Counted from the first letter of the stretch, positions 1 through 7,438 are shown. The stretch: DNA of 30,458 nucleotides from Bacteroidales bacterium UBA6828 (GCA_002452095.1 DKEG01000021.1:1-30458), one strand, 5' to 3'. Numbers and translations are program-made. The notes: generated from the sequence alone by a model not told the origin.

Positions 1-1
1 C

Positions 2-91
2 GAGACCAACCGCACAGGAGCAAAATGGATACACGTCTCCTATACCCCCTACGGCAACCGCCGACAGGCAATTGACAACTACAAAGCATAA
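2..91 (+). CDS. C-terminal end of a probable phage peptidase (M15A-like, D-Ala-D-Ala carboxypeptidase type), partial
   Basis: An open frame enters from the left edge and stops with TAA at 89-91; only the last 29 residues are visible. They include WIHVSYTPYGNRRQ. The pattern W-[IL]-H-V-S-Y followed by N-R-[RK]-Q is typical of the C-terminus of Peptidase_M15A / M15_3 proteins, which serve as endolysins or peptidoglycan amidases in Bacteroidetes prophages; the His would be a zinc ligand. The stop overlaps the ATG of the next gene by one base (TAATG), so the two are probably translationally coupled. The identification rests on a short fragment, so the family is likely but not certain. Confidence 0.6.
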   Translation, partial: ETNRTGAKWIHVSYTPYGNRRQAIDNYKA

Positions 92-495
92 TGACCATAG
101 ACGAGTTACATACCCTTTGGGAGAAGAAGAACGGCGGTAAAGCCGCTCCCACGGAACACGCCTTGCAGGTGGAGTGCCTGCGTTGGTTGCGTGCTGCGTA
201 CAGGGATGTGCTCTGCTATGCGATACCCAACGGAGCGTACACCACCAAGACGACCGCCCGCAAGTTGGTGGCGGAGGGTGTGTGCCACGGCATACCCGAC
301 TTGTGCATACCTGTGGGCAGGAACGGCTACCACGCCCTGTATATCGAAATGAAGAACGGCAAGGCGGGCAGGCTGTCCGAACATCAGAAAGAGGTCATCC
401 CTCGCCTGCAATCCTACGGCAACAAAGTGGTCGTATGCCGCACATTCGAGGAATTTCAACGGGAGATAACCAACTACTTAACCCAGCAACAATGA
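91..495 (+). CDS. VRR-NUC domain nuclease, phage type
   Basis: A 134-residue protein that is almost entirely one VRR-NUC domain (PD-(D/E)xK superfamily). The signature is visible in order: IPNGAY (about residues 45-50), GIPDL (about 67-71, with the catalytic Asp), and YIEMKNGKAGRLSEHQ (about 84-99, with the catalytic Glu-x-Lys and the following conserved Gln), then a C-terminal VVVCRTFEEF strand-helix. Stand-alone VRR-NUC proteins of this size are common in phages and prophages, where they are thought to act as structure-specific or Holliday-junction-type endonucleases; the exact substrate is not visible here. It follows a peptidase fragment with TAATG coupling and overlaps the next small ORF by ATGA. 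Lack of a signal peptide fits a cytoplasmic enzyme. Confidence 0.85.
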   Translation: MTIDELHTLWEKKNGGKAAPTEHALQVECLRWLRAAYRDVLCYAIPNGAYTTKTTARKLVAEGVCHGIPDLCIPVGRNGYHALYIEMKNGKAGRLSEHQKEVIPRLQSYGNKVVVCRTFEEFQREITNYLTQQQ

Positions 496-590
496 CCAGT
501 AAGAAACAATCGCTTTTGGACGCTATCATTGACCTCGGTATCAAGTGCTGCAATACGGACAACCATAACACCCCGACAAGCCATAGATAA
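492..590 (+). CDS. small ORF, 32 aa, end of prophage-like block, unknown
   Basis: The ATG at 492 overlaps the TGA of the VRR-NUC gene (ATGA, 492-495), which is the main reason to take it seriously. The product (begins MTSKKQSLLDAI, ends NTPTSHR) has no recognisable domain. It may be a genuine small phage protein or the first residues of a gene cut by the junction of the element. No other coding frame is convincing between here and the tRNA at 711. Confidence 0.35.
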   Translation: MTSKKQSLLDAIIDLGIKCCNTDNHNTPTSHR

Positions 591-654
591 ATCCACAAAA
601 AGCGGCTCAAATCTTGCTCTGTACGGCATAAGTCGTCATAATGTCGGCAATGCA

Positions 655-701
655 AAATAAAAGAAATACTATAACTTACTGATAAATAGCAATGTTATAG
701 T
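655..701 (-). terminator. AT-rich hairpin downstream of tRNA-Arg
   Basis: Arms ACTATAAC (668-675) and GTTATAGT (694-701) form an 8-bp perfect inverted repeat with an 18-nt loop. Read on the minus strand it lies just past the 3' end of the tRNA and is followed by a T-rich run (complement of 655-667). It is a plausible but weak intrinsic terminator because the stem is AT-rich. Confidence 0.4.
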
Positions 702-710
702 GTTCCTTTG

Positions 711-782
711 TAGCCCTGCCGAGAATCGAACTCGGATCTAAGGTTTAGGAAACCCGTATTCTATCCATTGAACTACAAGGCC
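711..782 (-). tRNA. tRNA-Arg (CCT)
   Basis: The reverse complement folds into a full cloverleaf of 72 nt. Acceptor GGCCTTG pairs with CAGGGCT (G-U pairs at 1-72 and 5-68), discriminator A; D-stem GTTC/GAAT; anticodon loop TTCCTAA with anticodon CCT; T-stem CCGAG/CTCGG with loop TTCGATT. CCT reads AGG (Arg). CCA is not encoded. Its 3' end points toward the prophage-like genes at 1-590, the usual side for tRNA-targeted integration. No TTTG/TAnnTTTG promoter is visible upstream; a 7-bp tandem repeat occupies that position instead. Confidence 0.93.
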
Positions 783-792
783 GTAAGGTGCT

Positions 793-841
793 AATTATGA
801 ATTATGAATTATGAATTATGAATTATGAATTATGAATGATG
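793..841. repeat. 7-bp tandem repeat, AATTATG x6 plus one degenerate copy
   Basis: AATTATG is repeated six times without error (793-834), followed by AATGATG. It sits 10 bp upstream of the 5' end of the minus-strand tRNA-Arg, where the promoter should be. On the minus strand it reads as iterated CATAATT. The rest of 842-908 is AT-rich and I see no gene or clear terminator in it. Confidence 0.9.
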
Positions 842-908
842 AATTTTAATGGCTATTTTTCTTCTCCACAAAGCATTTGATTCTTTATTCATAATTTATC
901 ATTCTTCA

Positions 909-1604
909 TTATCTTGAGGGGAACTCGCCGTACTGCTCAAAGGTGTAGTTGAGGAAGTCGTTGAGCGGTTTGGCGGCGGAGGCGATGTCTAATACATGCT
1001 CCAAAAAGCCGGGCGAGCAGACTTGTTTGTCGGTAAGCGGTGTGCTGAACGTGAATGATTTGCGTTTGAGCCAGTCGGCATGCACGAAAGCGGGGTCAAA
1101 GCCCTGCGGCACTTTCTTGAGCATATCATCGGTATCAAAATCGGTGAAATACCGCTTGTATTCCGGTGCTGCCATAATATCTTCTATTTCGTCATAGTTG
1201 GCTTCTATCTCTTTGCGCAGGGTCTTCAGCAGTTCGGGGGACGGACACCATATTCCCGCAGCAAACATACAATGCCCCGGTTGGATATGGACATAGTAGC
1301 CGCCGTGCATTGATTTTCTGCCTCCGTGCGCAGCGGGGAATACACCGAACCACTCTTTGTAGGGGCGTTTATCAGCCGAGAACCGCACATCGCGATAGAT
1401 ACGCCAGATACAATCTTTGGGTTGCAGCCCCGCAAGAGTTGGGTCTATCTCGGTCAGTCCTGCGAGATATGCCTCTGTAAAGCGTACAAACTGGTTGTAA
1501 CTCTCTGTGTACCAATCCTTGTGGGCGTTGAACCAATCGCGGTCGTTGTGCAACGACAGTTCGGAGAGGAAATCCAATGGGATGCGTAAATCGAAACCAG
1601 CCAT
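909..1604 (-). CDS. DUF2461 family protein (TIGR02453-like)
   Basis: A 231-residue cytoplasmic protein of the DUF2461 family, whose function is unknown. Family features seen: an N-terminal FLSELSLHNDRDWFNAHKDWY segment (conserved hND-R-x-WF-x-x-H/N-K), RIYRDVRFSADKRPYKEW (the R-I-x-R-D-x-R-F-S-x-D-K-x-P-Y-K core) and GGYYVHIQPG (the G-Y-Y-x-H-I/L region). I start it at ATG 1604 rather than at the in-frame TTG at 1625, because the TTG would overlap the rfbD coding end by 17 bases, whereas the ATG leaves a 4-base gap and begins directly before the conserved N-terminal helix. It is the last gene of the rfbC-rfbD run; nothing in the sequence links it to rhamnose synthesis beyond co-transcription. 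Confidence 0.85.
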   Translation of the reverse strand: MAGFDLRIPLDFLSELSLHNDRDWFNAHKDWYTESYNQFVRFTEAYLAGLTEIDPTLAGLQPKDCIWRIYRDVRFSADKRPYKEWFGVFPAAHGGRKSMHGGYYVHIQPGHCMFAAGIWCPSPELLKTLRKEIEANYDEIEDIMAAPEYKRYFTDFDTDDMLKKVPQGFDPAFVHADWLKRKSFTFSTPLTDKQVCSPGFLEHVLDIASAAKPLNDFLNYTFEQYGEFPSR

Positions 1605-1608
1605 CTTA

Positions 1609-2469
1609 TTATAGCAGTTTGGCAATACAATCCCGCAGCGAGTCCGTCCAATAGGGGATCTCTATGCCGAAAGTTTGTTTTACTTTTGCCTTATCTAATA
1701 CGCTATAGTGCGGACGCGGGGTCTTGTAGCGGTATTCCGACGACAGGATCGGGCGCACACGGCAGGCGATCTTCTGCCCGTTTGTCAGTTGGTTGTAGAG
1801 GCGGTGTATCTCCACCGTAAAGTCGAACCACGAGCAGACTCCCTCGTCGGTGAAATGATAGATACCGGCGTGCCATTCGGGGGCTTGGATAGCGGCAAAG
1901 ATAGCAGCAGCGAGGTCGGCAGCACAGGTGGGTGTACCTATCTGGTCGAACACGACCCCCAGATTGTCCCGCTCCAAGCCGAGGCGAATCATCGTCTTGA
2001 CAAAATTGTTGCCATATGGCGAATAGAGCCATGCGGTACGGAAGATGATTGCTTCGGGGCAGAGTGACAGCAGTTGTTGCTCTCCCTCATATTTGGTGCG
2101 TCCGTAGGCGGTACGCGGTGCCACGGGGTCATCTTCACGGCAGGGTATCCAGCCCTCGCCGGAGAATACGTAGTCGGTGCTAACGTGTATCACTTTGGCA
2201 CCGGCACTTGCTAAGTTTGCCACCGCATCGGCATTGATGAGGCGTGCCGTCGGCTCGTCCTCCTCCGCCTTGTCTACATTGGTATAGGCGGCACAATTTA
2301 CAATGAGATCAATGGCATTGTCCCGTACAAACGTATGCACGGCTTCGCGGTTGGTGATGTCCAACTCGGCTACGTCCGTGAAGAAATATATGTGATCGGG
2401 GTGCTGCGCAGAGAGGTTTCGCATCTCGTTGCCCAACTGACCGTTAGCACCGGTGATAAGGATGTTCAT
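1609..2469 (-). CDS. rfbD: dTDP-4-dehydrorhamnose reductase
   Basis: Catalyses the last step of dTDP-L-rhamnose synthesis, NAD(P)H-dependent reduction of dTDP-4-dehydro-L-rhamnose, in the cytoplasm. The 286-residue length is normal for RmlD/RfbD. The N-terminal Rossmann glycine motif GANGQLG is at residues 7-13; NCAAYTNVDKAE (about 58-69) and STDYVFSG (97-104, the active-site Thr region) follow; the SDR-type YxxxK pair is Tyr122/Lys126 in AYGRTKYEGE. The ATG at 2469 is preceded by an AT-rich repeat tract, not by a new recognisable promoter, so it is probably transcribed with rfbC from the promoter at 3248-3279. rfbA and rfbB are not in the window. Confidence 0.95.
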   Translation of the reverse strand: MNILITGANGQLGNEMRNLSAQHPDHIYFFTDVAELDITNREAVHTFVRDNAIDLIVNCAAYTNVDKAEEDEPTARLINADAVANLASAGAKVIHVSTDYVFSGEGWIPCREDDPVAPRTAYGRTKYEGEQQLLSLCPEAIIFRTAWLYSPYGNNFVKTMIRLGLERDNLGVVFDQIGTPTCAADLAAAIFAAIQAPEWHAGIYHFTDEGVCSWFDFTVEIHRLYNQLTNGQKIACRVRPILSSEYRYKTPRPHYSVLDKAKVKQTFGIEIPYWTDSLRDCIAKLL

Positions 2470-2485
2470 TTAATTAATAATTAAT

Positions 2486-2513
2486 AATTAACAATTAACA
2501 ATTAACAATTAAC
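2486..2513. repeat. 7-bp tandem repeat, AATTAAC x4
   Basis: Four perfect AATTAAC units directly upstream of rfbD, preceded by a looser run of TTAATAA-like units from 2470. The period is the same as the AATTATG array at 793-841. Probably a simple-sequence intergenic repeat. Confidence 0.85.
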
Positions 2514-2522
2514 ATGCAAGTA

Positions 2523-2630
2523 ATGTTCTATTTTTCGGAGCGGTAAGGAAGGCTTATCCACAGGGTATCCACATCACATCCACCTCACTTTTCTTGCTTG
2601 TATGTACACACCTGCGATGTTCTATTTTTC
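2523..2630. repeat. 14-bp direct repeat flanking three 11-bp-spaced ATCCAC units
   Basis: ATGTTCTATTTTTC occurs at 2523-2536 and again at 2617-2630. Between them ATCCAC occurs at 2556, 2567 and 2578, exactly 11 bp apart. The rest of the rfbC-rfbD gap holds no gene. The 11-bp period recurs at 10615-10658, 16107-16128 and 27847-27890. Confidence 0.75.
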
Positions 2631-2666
2631 TCCGCTTTTAATTACACATTGCGCATTATGCATTAA

Positions 2667-3215
2667 TTAGAAGGGGTTGTCCAAGTCCTTGAGCAGGGGG
2701 TGTTTCTTGTCTTTGTCGCTCAGGATGTGTGCTTCTGCAGGTACTTGCCAGTCGATATTCAGGTCAGGGTCGGAAAGCAGCAACCCGCCGTCGGCTTCGG
2801 GGTGGTAGAGATTGTCGCACTTATATGTAAAAACAGCCGTCTCACTCAGCACGGAGAAGCCGTGTGCAAACCCGCGGGGAATGAAGAACTGACGGTGGTT
2901 GTCCGCCGACAACTCCACGGAGTACCACTGCCCGTAAGTGGGGCTGTCTTTGCGCAGGTCGACCGCCACATCCAGCACTTTGCCCACTGTACAACTCACC
3001 AGTTTGGCTTGTGTATATGGCGGACGCTGGAAATGCAGACCGCGTACCACACCATACGACGAACAGGACTGGTTGTCCTGTACAAAAGCCGCATCAATCC
3101 CCGCTTCTCGGTAGCGTTGTTCGTTGTAGGTCTCTACAAAATAGCCGCGTGCGTCACGGAATACCTGTGGTTCGATGACCACCAGCCCGTCAATGGGAGT
3201 TTTTATCACATTCAT
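2667..3215 (-). CDS. rfbC: dTDP-4-dehydrorhamnose 3,5-epimerase
   Basis: Converts dTDP-4-dehydro-6-deoxy-D-glucose to dTDP-4-dehydro-L-rhamnose. The 182-residue length is normal for RmlC, a dimeric cupin. Substrate-binding segment RDARGYFVETYNEQRY is at about 20-35, followed by FVQDNQS (44-50). VVRGLHFQ carries the catalytic base His61, with Lys71 in the following strand; FIPRGFAHGFSVLSE (111-125) is the cupin core and Tyr131 in FTYKCD is the expected catalytic acid. It is first in a minus-strand run with rfbD (197-nt gap) and the DUF2461 gene. A consensus Bacteroidetes promoter lies 33 nt upstream of its ATG. In many Bacteroidales rfbA and rfbB accompany it; here they are absent, so the first two pathway steps must be encoded elsewhere. 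Confidence 0.95.
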   Translation of the reverse strand: MNVIKTPIDGLVVIEPQVFRDARGYFVETYNEQRYREAGIDAAFVQDNQSCSSYGVVRGLHFQRPPYTQAKLVSCTVGKVLDVAVDLRKDSPTYGQWYSVELSADNHRQFFIPRGFAHGFSVLSETAVFTYKCDNLYHPEADGGLLLSDPDLNIDWQVPAEAHILSDKDKKHPLLKDLDNPF

Positions 3216-3247
3216 TGCTGTCTTGTCTGTTTTTTGAAAAGTGCCTG

Positions 3248-3279
3248 CAAAGATACTAAAAAAAAATCATCCCTGCAAA
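3248..3279 (-). promoter_or_regulatory. promoter of rfbC-rfbD operon
   Basis: On the minus strand: TTTG (complement of 3276-3279), 20 nt, TATCTTTG (complement of 3248-3255). This is the Bacteroidetes -33/-7 pattern. It lies between the stop of the DUF5686 gene and the ATG of rfbC, so rfbC has its own start of transcription. Confidence 0.8.
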
Positions 3280-3280
3280 T

Positions 3281-5920
3281 CTACAAGGTGAAACGGAATG
3301 TAAGGCGGATGCTGTTTTTCTGCCAACCGGTCAGTCCTTCGGTATAGGTGAGGCGGCGCACATAGTCTATACGAATGAGTTTGAAAATGTTTTCCAATCC
3401 GACCGTCATCTCCATATAAGGCCAGTTTCCCAGGACGCGGCTTGTCTCGGGAAAGACATAGAGGTTCTCGTATTTGGTGGCGGGGAAAGAGGGAGCGGCT
3501 TCAGTATCAGTATGTGCATACTCGCTGAGCAACAGCGGATTATTGCGTTTGCTCACTCCACCGTAGATGCCGCTGAACGAAATCACCTCGCGGAGTTGCA
3601 GGCGGTTGATACCGGGAATACGGTTGAGTATCCAACCTTTCAGGTAGTAGGTGGCATACAATGACACGTACTTGTCAAACAGGAATTCCATCGGTTGCAT
3701 CAGGTTGAACGAGTTGAGTGCCAGCAAAAAAGACTGGTTGCTACTCGGCACATACAACTTAGTGAAAGGTACCTTGTTCCATTGTATTCCCCCCTGCAAG
3801 CGCAGATCAATATGCCCGAAAGAGGACAACCAGAAGCGTTTTTCTGCCGTGAAAGTGGTAGAGTTGTAGAAAAAGCGGTCGTCGGTATAACCGAATTGGT
3901 GGCTCAACGAGATAACAGGTGCATCGCGCTCCATATTGAAGAACGCCTCCTTGCCTATCCGGTTGCAACTGGCGAAATCGCCCGGTGCATAGCGCAATTC
4001 CACTCCGATCTGATAATCGTTGAATGTCTTCACGGGTACGGCGGTATAAGATCCGTCCGGTTGCACATCGGTGATACGCCGGTAGGACAATGACCCTGCC
4101 GCCTCGTTGTTCTGATACTGCGCCCACGCCTGTATGCTGAACTTGTTCGGCCACTCTTTCTGGTAGCGGAGTTTGGCGGTGTGGACATATTGGAACTGCC
4201 GTAAGGGGGTATTGGGCATCAGGAAGGAGGACATAAAAAGGTGGTCGCGGTCGAGCATAGTATAGATTTGTCCGGGAACCTCCACATCATACTGCCCCGA
4301 CAGATACAACGCATGACGCATCGGTTCATAGGGATGGTATTTCTTTTTATTAAAAGAATAGATGAACGTGGCGTTGTACTTGGGGCGTAAATCTTTGCAC
4401 CCGAAAGCGGCATACGTATAAAAGAAGAATTGCGGGTGGAGGTTCGCTGTGGAGAGGCACCCGACGCGCAATCTCACCCCCTCCAACGGGTTGTAATGGA
4501 TGGTGTTGAAAACGGGACCGATGTCAATCTTGCTTTTGGCGGGGTCTGATGCAGTGGAGATATATCCGGAGAAGCAGGTCTCGACCGTGCGCACCAAGCC
4601 GGTAAAGACCGGCACGCGGCGTAACTCCGTTACCAGACTGTCCAGCACCGATTCTTTGGCGGTCAGCGGTTCTGTTCGCATTTCTTTCCAATCGTCCCGC
4701 TTGTATTTATGCACACTGTCTGAGGTCATTACATTGCCGGACATTCTGCCGAATATCGACTTATCCGCCTCTTGCCCGATGACATAGTCGTTATAAATAC
4801 GCGCCTGATGGGCATAGAGTTGGCGTTTCTTGGAAAGGACGTAAAACTTGGCAAACAAATCCTGTTTCTCGGGTATCCACGTGCCATCCGTCAGTTGCGC
4901 GTAAGACTGATGGATAGAGAAATCGCTGACAAAGTTGAGGTTGATACGCTTCGGCACCGCCATAGTATAACTCTTTAACTTGTATGTACTGTCGTTAACT
5001 ATATAGAGGTGTCCTGTAAAACTGTAACTCTCGCTATTCACCGGTACAAATGCCAAGTCGATACACTCCACTCCGTCCATCATCAGCGTATCCTGGATGT
5101 AGTATTGGTAATAAGATACCGCCAACGAGGAAGAAAGCGGGCTGACGAAGCGATTTTGCATAACGGCGATGTTATTCTGATAGATATCCACCTCTTTGAA
5201 CATCGTTTCCAAGTCGGCAGTTAGACTCTCCATCCGTATCACTTCTTCCAACCCCTGTACACGTTGTGCCTTGATGTATGTCTTGCCTAGCGATGAGCCT
5301 TTTCCTTTCTTATACAGGTCGGACAATTCTTCGCGCAAATCAATCGTCAGCACGGGGACAGAATCAAACATAGAGGTGTCTATGTAGTTCTGCATAAAAA
5401 GGAACTGCTTCCAAAACTTGCTTTTGTTGAAATCGAAATTGAAATTATCCAGCGCAAGGGTGAGTTTCTCGTATGATTGCACCTTATACGGCTCCCCACC
5501 GCGCACGTTAGCACTGTCCTTATGGGCAATTACCTTGCGAATGAGTTCCACGGCGGGATTCTCTTTGCGGCGGTATTTGTGTTTCTCTTTGGAGGGCTTG
5601 ACTACCACGTCCTCCAGCAGGTAGGCATCCGGGTGCAAGACTACATCCATCTGTTCTTCCAACTTGCGTGTGGGGATAGAAACGGACTTATAGCCCATCA
5701 TTTGGAACGTGAGTGCCTTATACTGCGGTAAAAGTTCTATAGTGAAATTGCCATCCAAGTCGGACGTAGTACCTGTAGTAGTCCCCTCGTAGTAGATCTG
5801 CACAAAAGGTAATGTCTCCCCCGTCTCGGAGTCGGATACACGCCCCGATACGACATCCGCCCATATCGTTGTACAACATACCAACAAGAGGCACGCAAGT
5901 ATATAACGGGAAATCCTCAT
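3281..5920 (-). CDS. DUF5686 outer-membrane protein with N-terminal carboxypeptidase-like regulatory domain
   Basis: An 879-residue exported protein. A signal peptide (residues 1-21, hydrophobic ILACLLLVCCTTIW) is followed by a CarboxypepD_reg-like beta-sandwich (about 24-95; VSGRVSDSETGETLPFVQIYYEGT, GTTSDLDGNF). This domain is usual at the N-terminus of Bacteroidetes outer-membrane proteins. The remaining ~780 residues match the general form of DUF5686: a helical/beta region with YKVQSYEKL (about 143-151) and then repeated aromatic beta-strands to a C-terminal SIRLTFRFTL, the terminal-aromatic signature of an outer-membrane beta-barrel. Function is unknown. Its ATG overlaps the stop of the gtrA-like gene (ATGA), so it is the third gene of the CDP-alcohol transferase operon. 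Not a SusC: there is no TonB box or plug. Confidence 0.85.
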   Translation of the reverse strand: MRISRYILACLLLVCCTTIWADVVSGRVSDSETGETLPFVQIYYEGTTTGTTSDLDGNFTIELLPQYKALTFQMMGYKSVSIPTRKLEEQMDVVLHPDAYLLEDVVVKPSKEKHKYRRKENPAVELIRKVIAHKDSANVRGGEPYKVQSYEKLTLALDNFNFDFNKSKFWKQFLFMQNYIDTSMFDSVPVLTIDLREELSDLYKKGKGSSLGKTYIKAQRVQGLEEVIRMESLTADLETMFKEVDIYQNNIAVMQNRFVSPLSSSLAVSYYQYYIQDTLMMDGVECIDLAFVPVNSESYSFTGHLYIVNDSTYKLKSYTMAVPKRINLNFVSDFSIHQSYAQLTDGTWIPEKQDLFAKFYVLSKKRQLYAHQARIYNDYVIGQEADKSIFGRMSGNVMTSDSVHKYKRDDWKEMRTEPLTAKESVLDSLVTELRRVPVFTGLVRTVETCFSGYISTASDPAKSKIDIGPVFNTIHYNPLEGVRLRVGCLSTANLHPQFFFYTYAAFGCKDLRPKYNATFIYSFNKKKYHPYEPMRHALYLSGQYDVEVPGQIYTMLDRDHLFMSSFLMPNTPLRQFQYVHTAKLRYQKEWPNKFSIQAWAQYQNNEAAGSLSYRRITDVQPDGSYTAVPVKTFNDYQIGVELRYAPGDFASCNRIGKEAFFNMERDAPVISLSHQFGYTDDRFFYNSTTFTAEKRFWLSSFGHIDLRLQGGIQWNKVPFTKLYVPSSNQSFLLALNSFNLMQPMEFLFDKYVSLYATYYLKGWILNRIPGINRLQLREVISFSGIYGGVSKRNNPLLLSEYAHTDTEAAPSFPATKYENLYVFPETSRVLGNWPYMEMTVGLENIFKLIRIDYVRRLTYTEGLTGWQKNSIRLTFRFTL

Positions 5921-6363
5921 TTCGTCTTTTTGGACGGACGGTGCGTCTTGGTGCGGAACACCACAAATTCCTGAATAACAAAGTTAAATAAACCGGAGAA
6001 TACCAATGCCACGATATTGCATATCAATACATCCCACGCAAACAGGCGTTGCAACAACAACAAGAAGCCCATCTTGACGGCAAAGCCGCTCAGACAGGAT
6101 ACATTGTATCCAAAGAAGCGTAAGACTTTATATTTCAGAGACTCACCCGAAACACGGTTGTGCCATACGAAATGACACGCCACTACATAATTGGTCAGCA
6201 CCGCCCCCTCAAACGAGATAGACGGCGACAAGATGTACTGCCCGAAATAATCAGTGAATAAGTAGTGCGAACATACCCACAACAACAACATATCCACCGT
6301 CGTACCACATAATGTGGATACGGCAAACTTAATATAGTTGAGCAGGATTGCTTTGCCACTCAT
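5917..6363 (-). CDS. GtrA family four-helix membrane protein
   Basis: A 148-residue integral inner-membrane protein with about four hydrophobic helices (roughly 10-30, 40-65, 85-105, 112-133). N-terminal YIKFAVSTLCGTTVDMLLLW (residues 10-29), central NYVVACHFVWHNR (58-70) and C-terminal FNFVIQEFVVFRTK (126-139) fit the GtrA/DPMS-like pattern (F-x-x-V-G-x-x-x-x-x-x-D; N-F-x-x-x-x-x-x-V-F). GtrA-type proteins are thought to help flip polyprenyl-linked sugars or to assist cell-surface polysaccharide assembly; the substrate is not evident here. It sits 6 nt after the CDP-alcohol phosphatidyltransferase gene and overlaps the DUF5686 gene by ATGA, suggesting a shared envelope function. Confidence 0.88.
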   Translation of the reverse strand: MSGKAILLNYIKFAVSTLCGTTVDMLLLWVCSHYLFTDYFGQYILSPSISFEGAVLTNYVVACHFVWHNRVSGESLKYKVLRFFGYNVSCLSGFAVKMGFLLLLQRLFAWDVLICNIVALVFSGLFNFVIQEFVVFRTKTHRPSKKTK

Positions 6364-6369
6364 AACCGT

Positions 6370-7101
6370 TTAGTTGTGTTTCTTGAGCGGGTCTAACTTG
6401 GCAAAGTAGCGGGCGTCCTTGATAAAACTGACCAGATACATCAAGAACATCACTACGAACAACACAATGCCCACATAGTCAAGCACATACAAAACGATCT
6501 CTTTTCCAAAGAGCGTCAGCGGAGTAGCAATGGACTGCAACGCAGGGCAGAAGAAAATAACAGCATTGACCAGGATAATGGCAAGGCGCAGTTCGGTAGG
6601 TCCCATCTTGGCATAGGTCAGTTTGAATTCGCTTTTCAAGTGAGCGTTAATCGCTACATACACCTCCAGCATCAAGTATGCCACCATTACCAGCATAGCC
6701 ACAGACAAGTGCATCCAAGGGGACAATCCCACCCCGAAGAATACCGCCAACTGACAAAGCATATCGGTATTGTGGTCAAGGTAGTAGCCATACAACGGAC
6801 GTTGCGTATCGCGGACACGGGCAAGCGTACCATCCAGCGAGTCGCCATACCAATTGATAACCAAACCCGCAGATGCCAACCAGAGATAGGCAGGACTGAG
6901 CATAGTAAGTGCAAAGCCGAGACCGGTCAGTACGGCACCAATCACACCGACAATGGTCAGCATATCACTCGTTACCCAACATGGCTGACGTTTTGCCAGC
7001 CAGACAAGTGCTTTCTTCTCCGCACGATTGAGAATAGAAGTCTGAACACGCACGGCTTGTTTGCGCGGTGCCTGCTCACCGGTAGATGTTGTATGCTCCA
7101 T
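6370..7101 (-). CDS. CDP-alcohol phosphatidyltransferase family protein
   Basis: A 243-residue membrane enzyme of the CDP-alcohol phosphatidyltransferase superfamily, which joins a CDP-linked lipid or alcohol to a second alcohol. The signature D-x2-D-G-x2-A-R-x(8-9)-G-x3-D-x3-D is complete: DSLDGTLAR followed nine residues later by GYYLDHNTD. These are the metal-binding Asp residues. About five to six hydrophobic helices follow an N-terminal polar stretch of ~35 residues. The donor and acceptor cannot be told from sequence: PgsA, PssA and inositol-phosphate types share this motif, and no inositol-pathway genes are next to it. It is the first gene of an operon with gtrA-like and DUF5686 genes and has a consensus promoter upstream. 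Confidence 0.9.
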   Translation of the reverse strand: MEHTTSTGEQAPRKQAVRVQTSILNRAEKKALVWLAKRQPCWVTSDMLTIVGVIGAVLTGLGFALTMLSPAYLWLASAGLVINWYGDSLDGTLARVRDTQRPLYGYYLDHNTDMLCQLAVFFGVGLSPWMHLSVAMLVMVAYLMLEVYVAINAHLKSEFKLTYAKMGPTELRLAIILVNAVIFFCPALQSIATPLTLFGKEIVLYVLDYVGIVLFVVMFLMYLVSFIKDARYFAKLDPLKKHN

Positions 7102-7139
7102 AGTTATATACTGTTCTGTTTCAACAAATGTTATATCCC

Positions 7140-7191
7140 CTCTCTTTCGAGAGAGCGTGCAAAATTACAAAGAAAAATCGGTTTGTGCAAA
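7140..7191 (-). promoter_or_regulatory. promoter and leader hairpin of the CDP-alcohol transferase operon
   Basis: Minus-strand TTTG (complement of 7188-7191), 20 nt, TAATTTTG (complement of 7160-7167). About where the transcript would begin is a 6-bp hairpin: CTCTCT at 7140-7145 and AGAGAG at 7150-7155 with a 4-nt loop. The hairpin may simply protect the 5' end of the mRNA. Confidence 0.78.
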
Positions 7192-7211
7192 TCAAAAGTA
7201 GGAACAATATA

Positions 7212-7247
7212 GAAAAACATATAGCCCGCTTCACAGTGGGCTATATG
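7212..7247 (-). terminator. intrinsic terminator of tRNA-fMet
   Basis: Perfect 10-bp arms CATATAGCCC (7218-7227) and GGGCTATATG (7238-7247) with a 10-nt loop. On the minus strand the stem is followed by TTTTTC (complement of 7212-7217). It lies 42 nt beyond the tRNA 3' end. Confidence 0.8.
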
Positions 7248-7288
7248 CAATACAATAAAATATTATTATGCATTATATTAGTATTTTG

Positions 7289-7360
7289 TTGCGGAGGATG
7301 GGATCGAACCACCGGCCTTCAGGTTATGAGCCCGATGAGCTACCACTGCTCTACTCCGCG
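7289..7360 (-). tRNA. initiator tRNA-fMet (CAT)
   Basis: The 72-nt cloverleaf has anticodon loop CTCATAA (anticodon CAT), D-stem GAGC/GCTC and T-stem GGTGG/CCATC. Acceptor CGCGGAG pairs with CTCCGCA except for C1-A72. That mismatch is the hallmark of bacterial initiator tRNA and separates it from the elongator tRNA-Met at 10334-10407. CCA is not encoded. A consensus promoter and an intrinsic terminator bracket it, so it is a single-gene transcription unit. Confidence 0.9.
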
Positions 7361-7406
7361 CCATATATTTCCTTTTGCCCCAAAGGACTGTTTTGGAAAT
7401 CGCTTG

Positions 7407-7438
7407 CAAAGGTACGGCTTTTTTTTGATATGTACAAA
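7407..7438 (-). promoter_or_regulatory. promoter of tRNA-fMet
   Basis: Minus-strand TTTG (complement of 7435-7438), 20 nt, TACCTTTG (complement of 7407-7414). The -7 box lies 47 nt before the mature tRNA 5' end. Confidence 0.78.

Noticed and set aside
793..841. CRISPR array
   Set aside because: The repeats here and at the other arrays are 7-12 bp, directly tandem and without spacers; no cas genes are present.
1605..1625. TTG start for the DUF2461 gene
   Set aside because: It overlaps the end of rfbD and adds residues not typical of the family; ATG 1604 is better.
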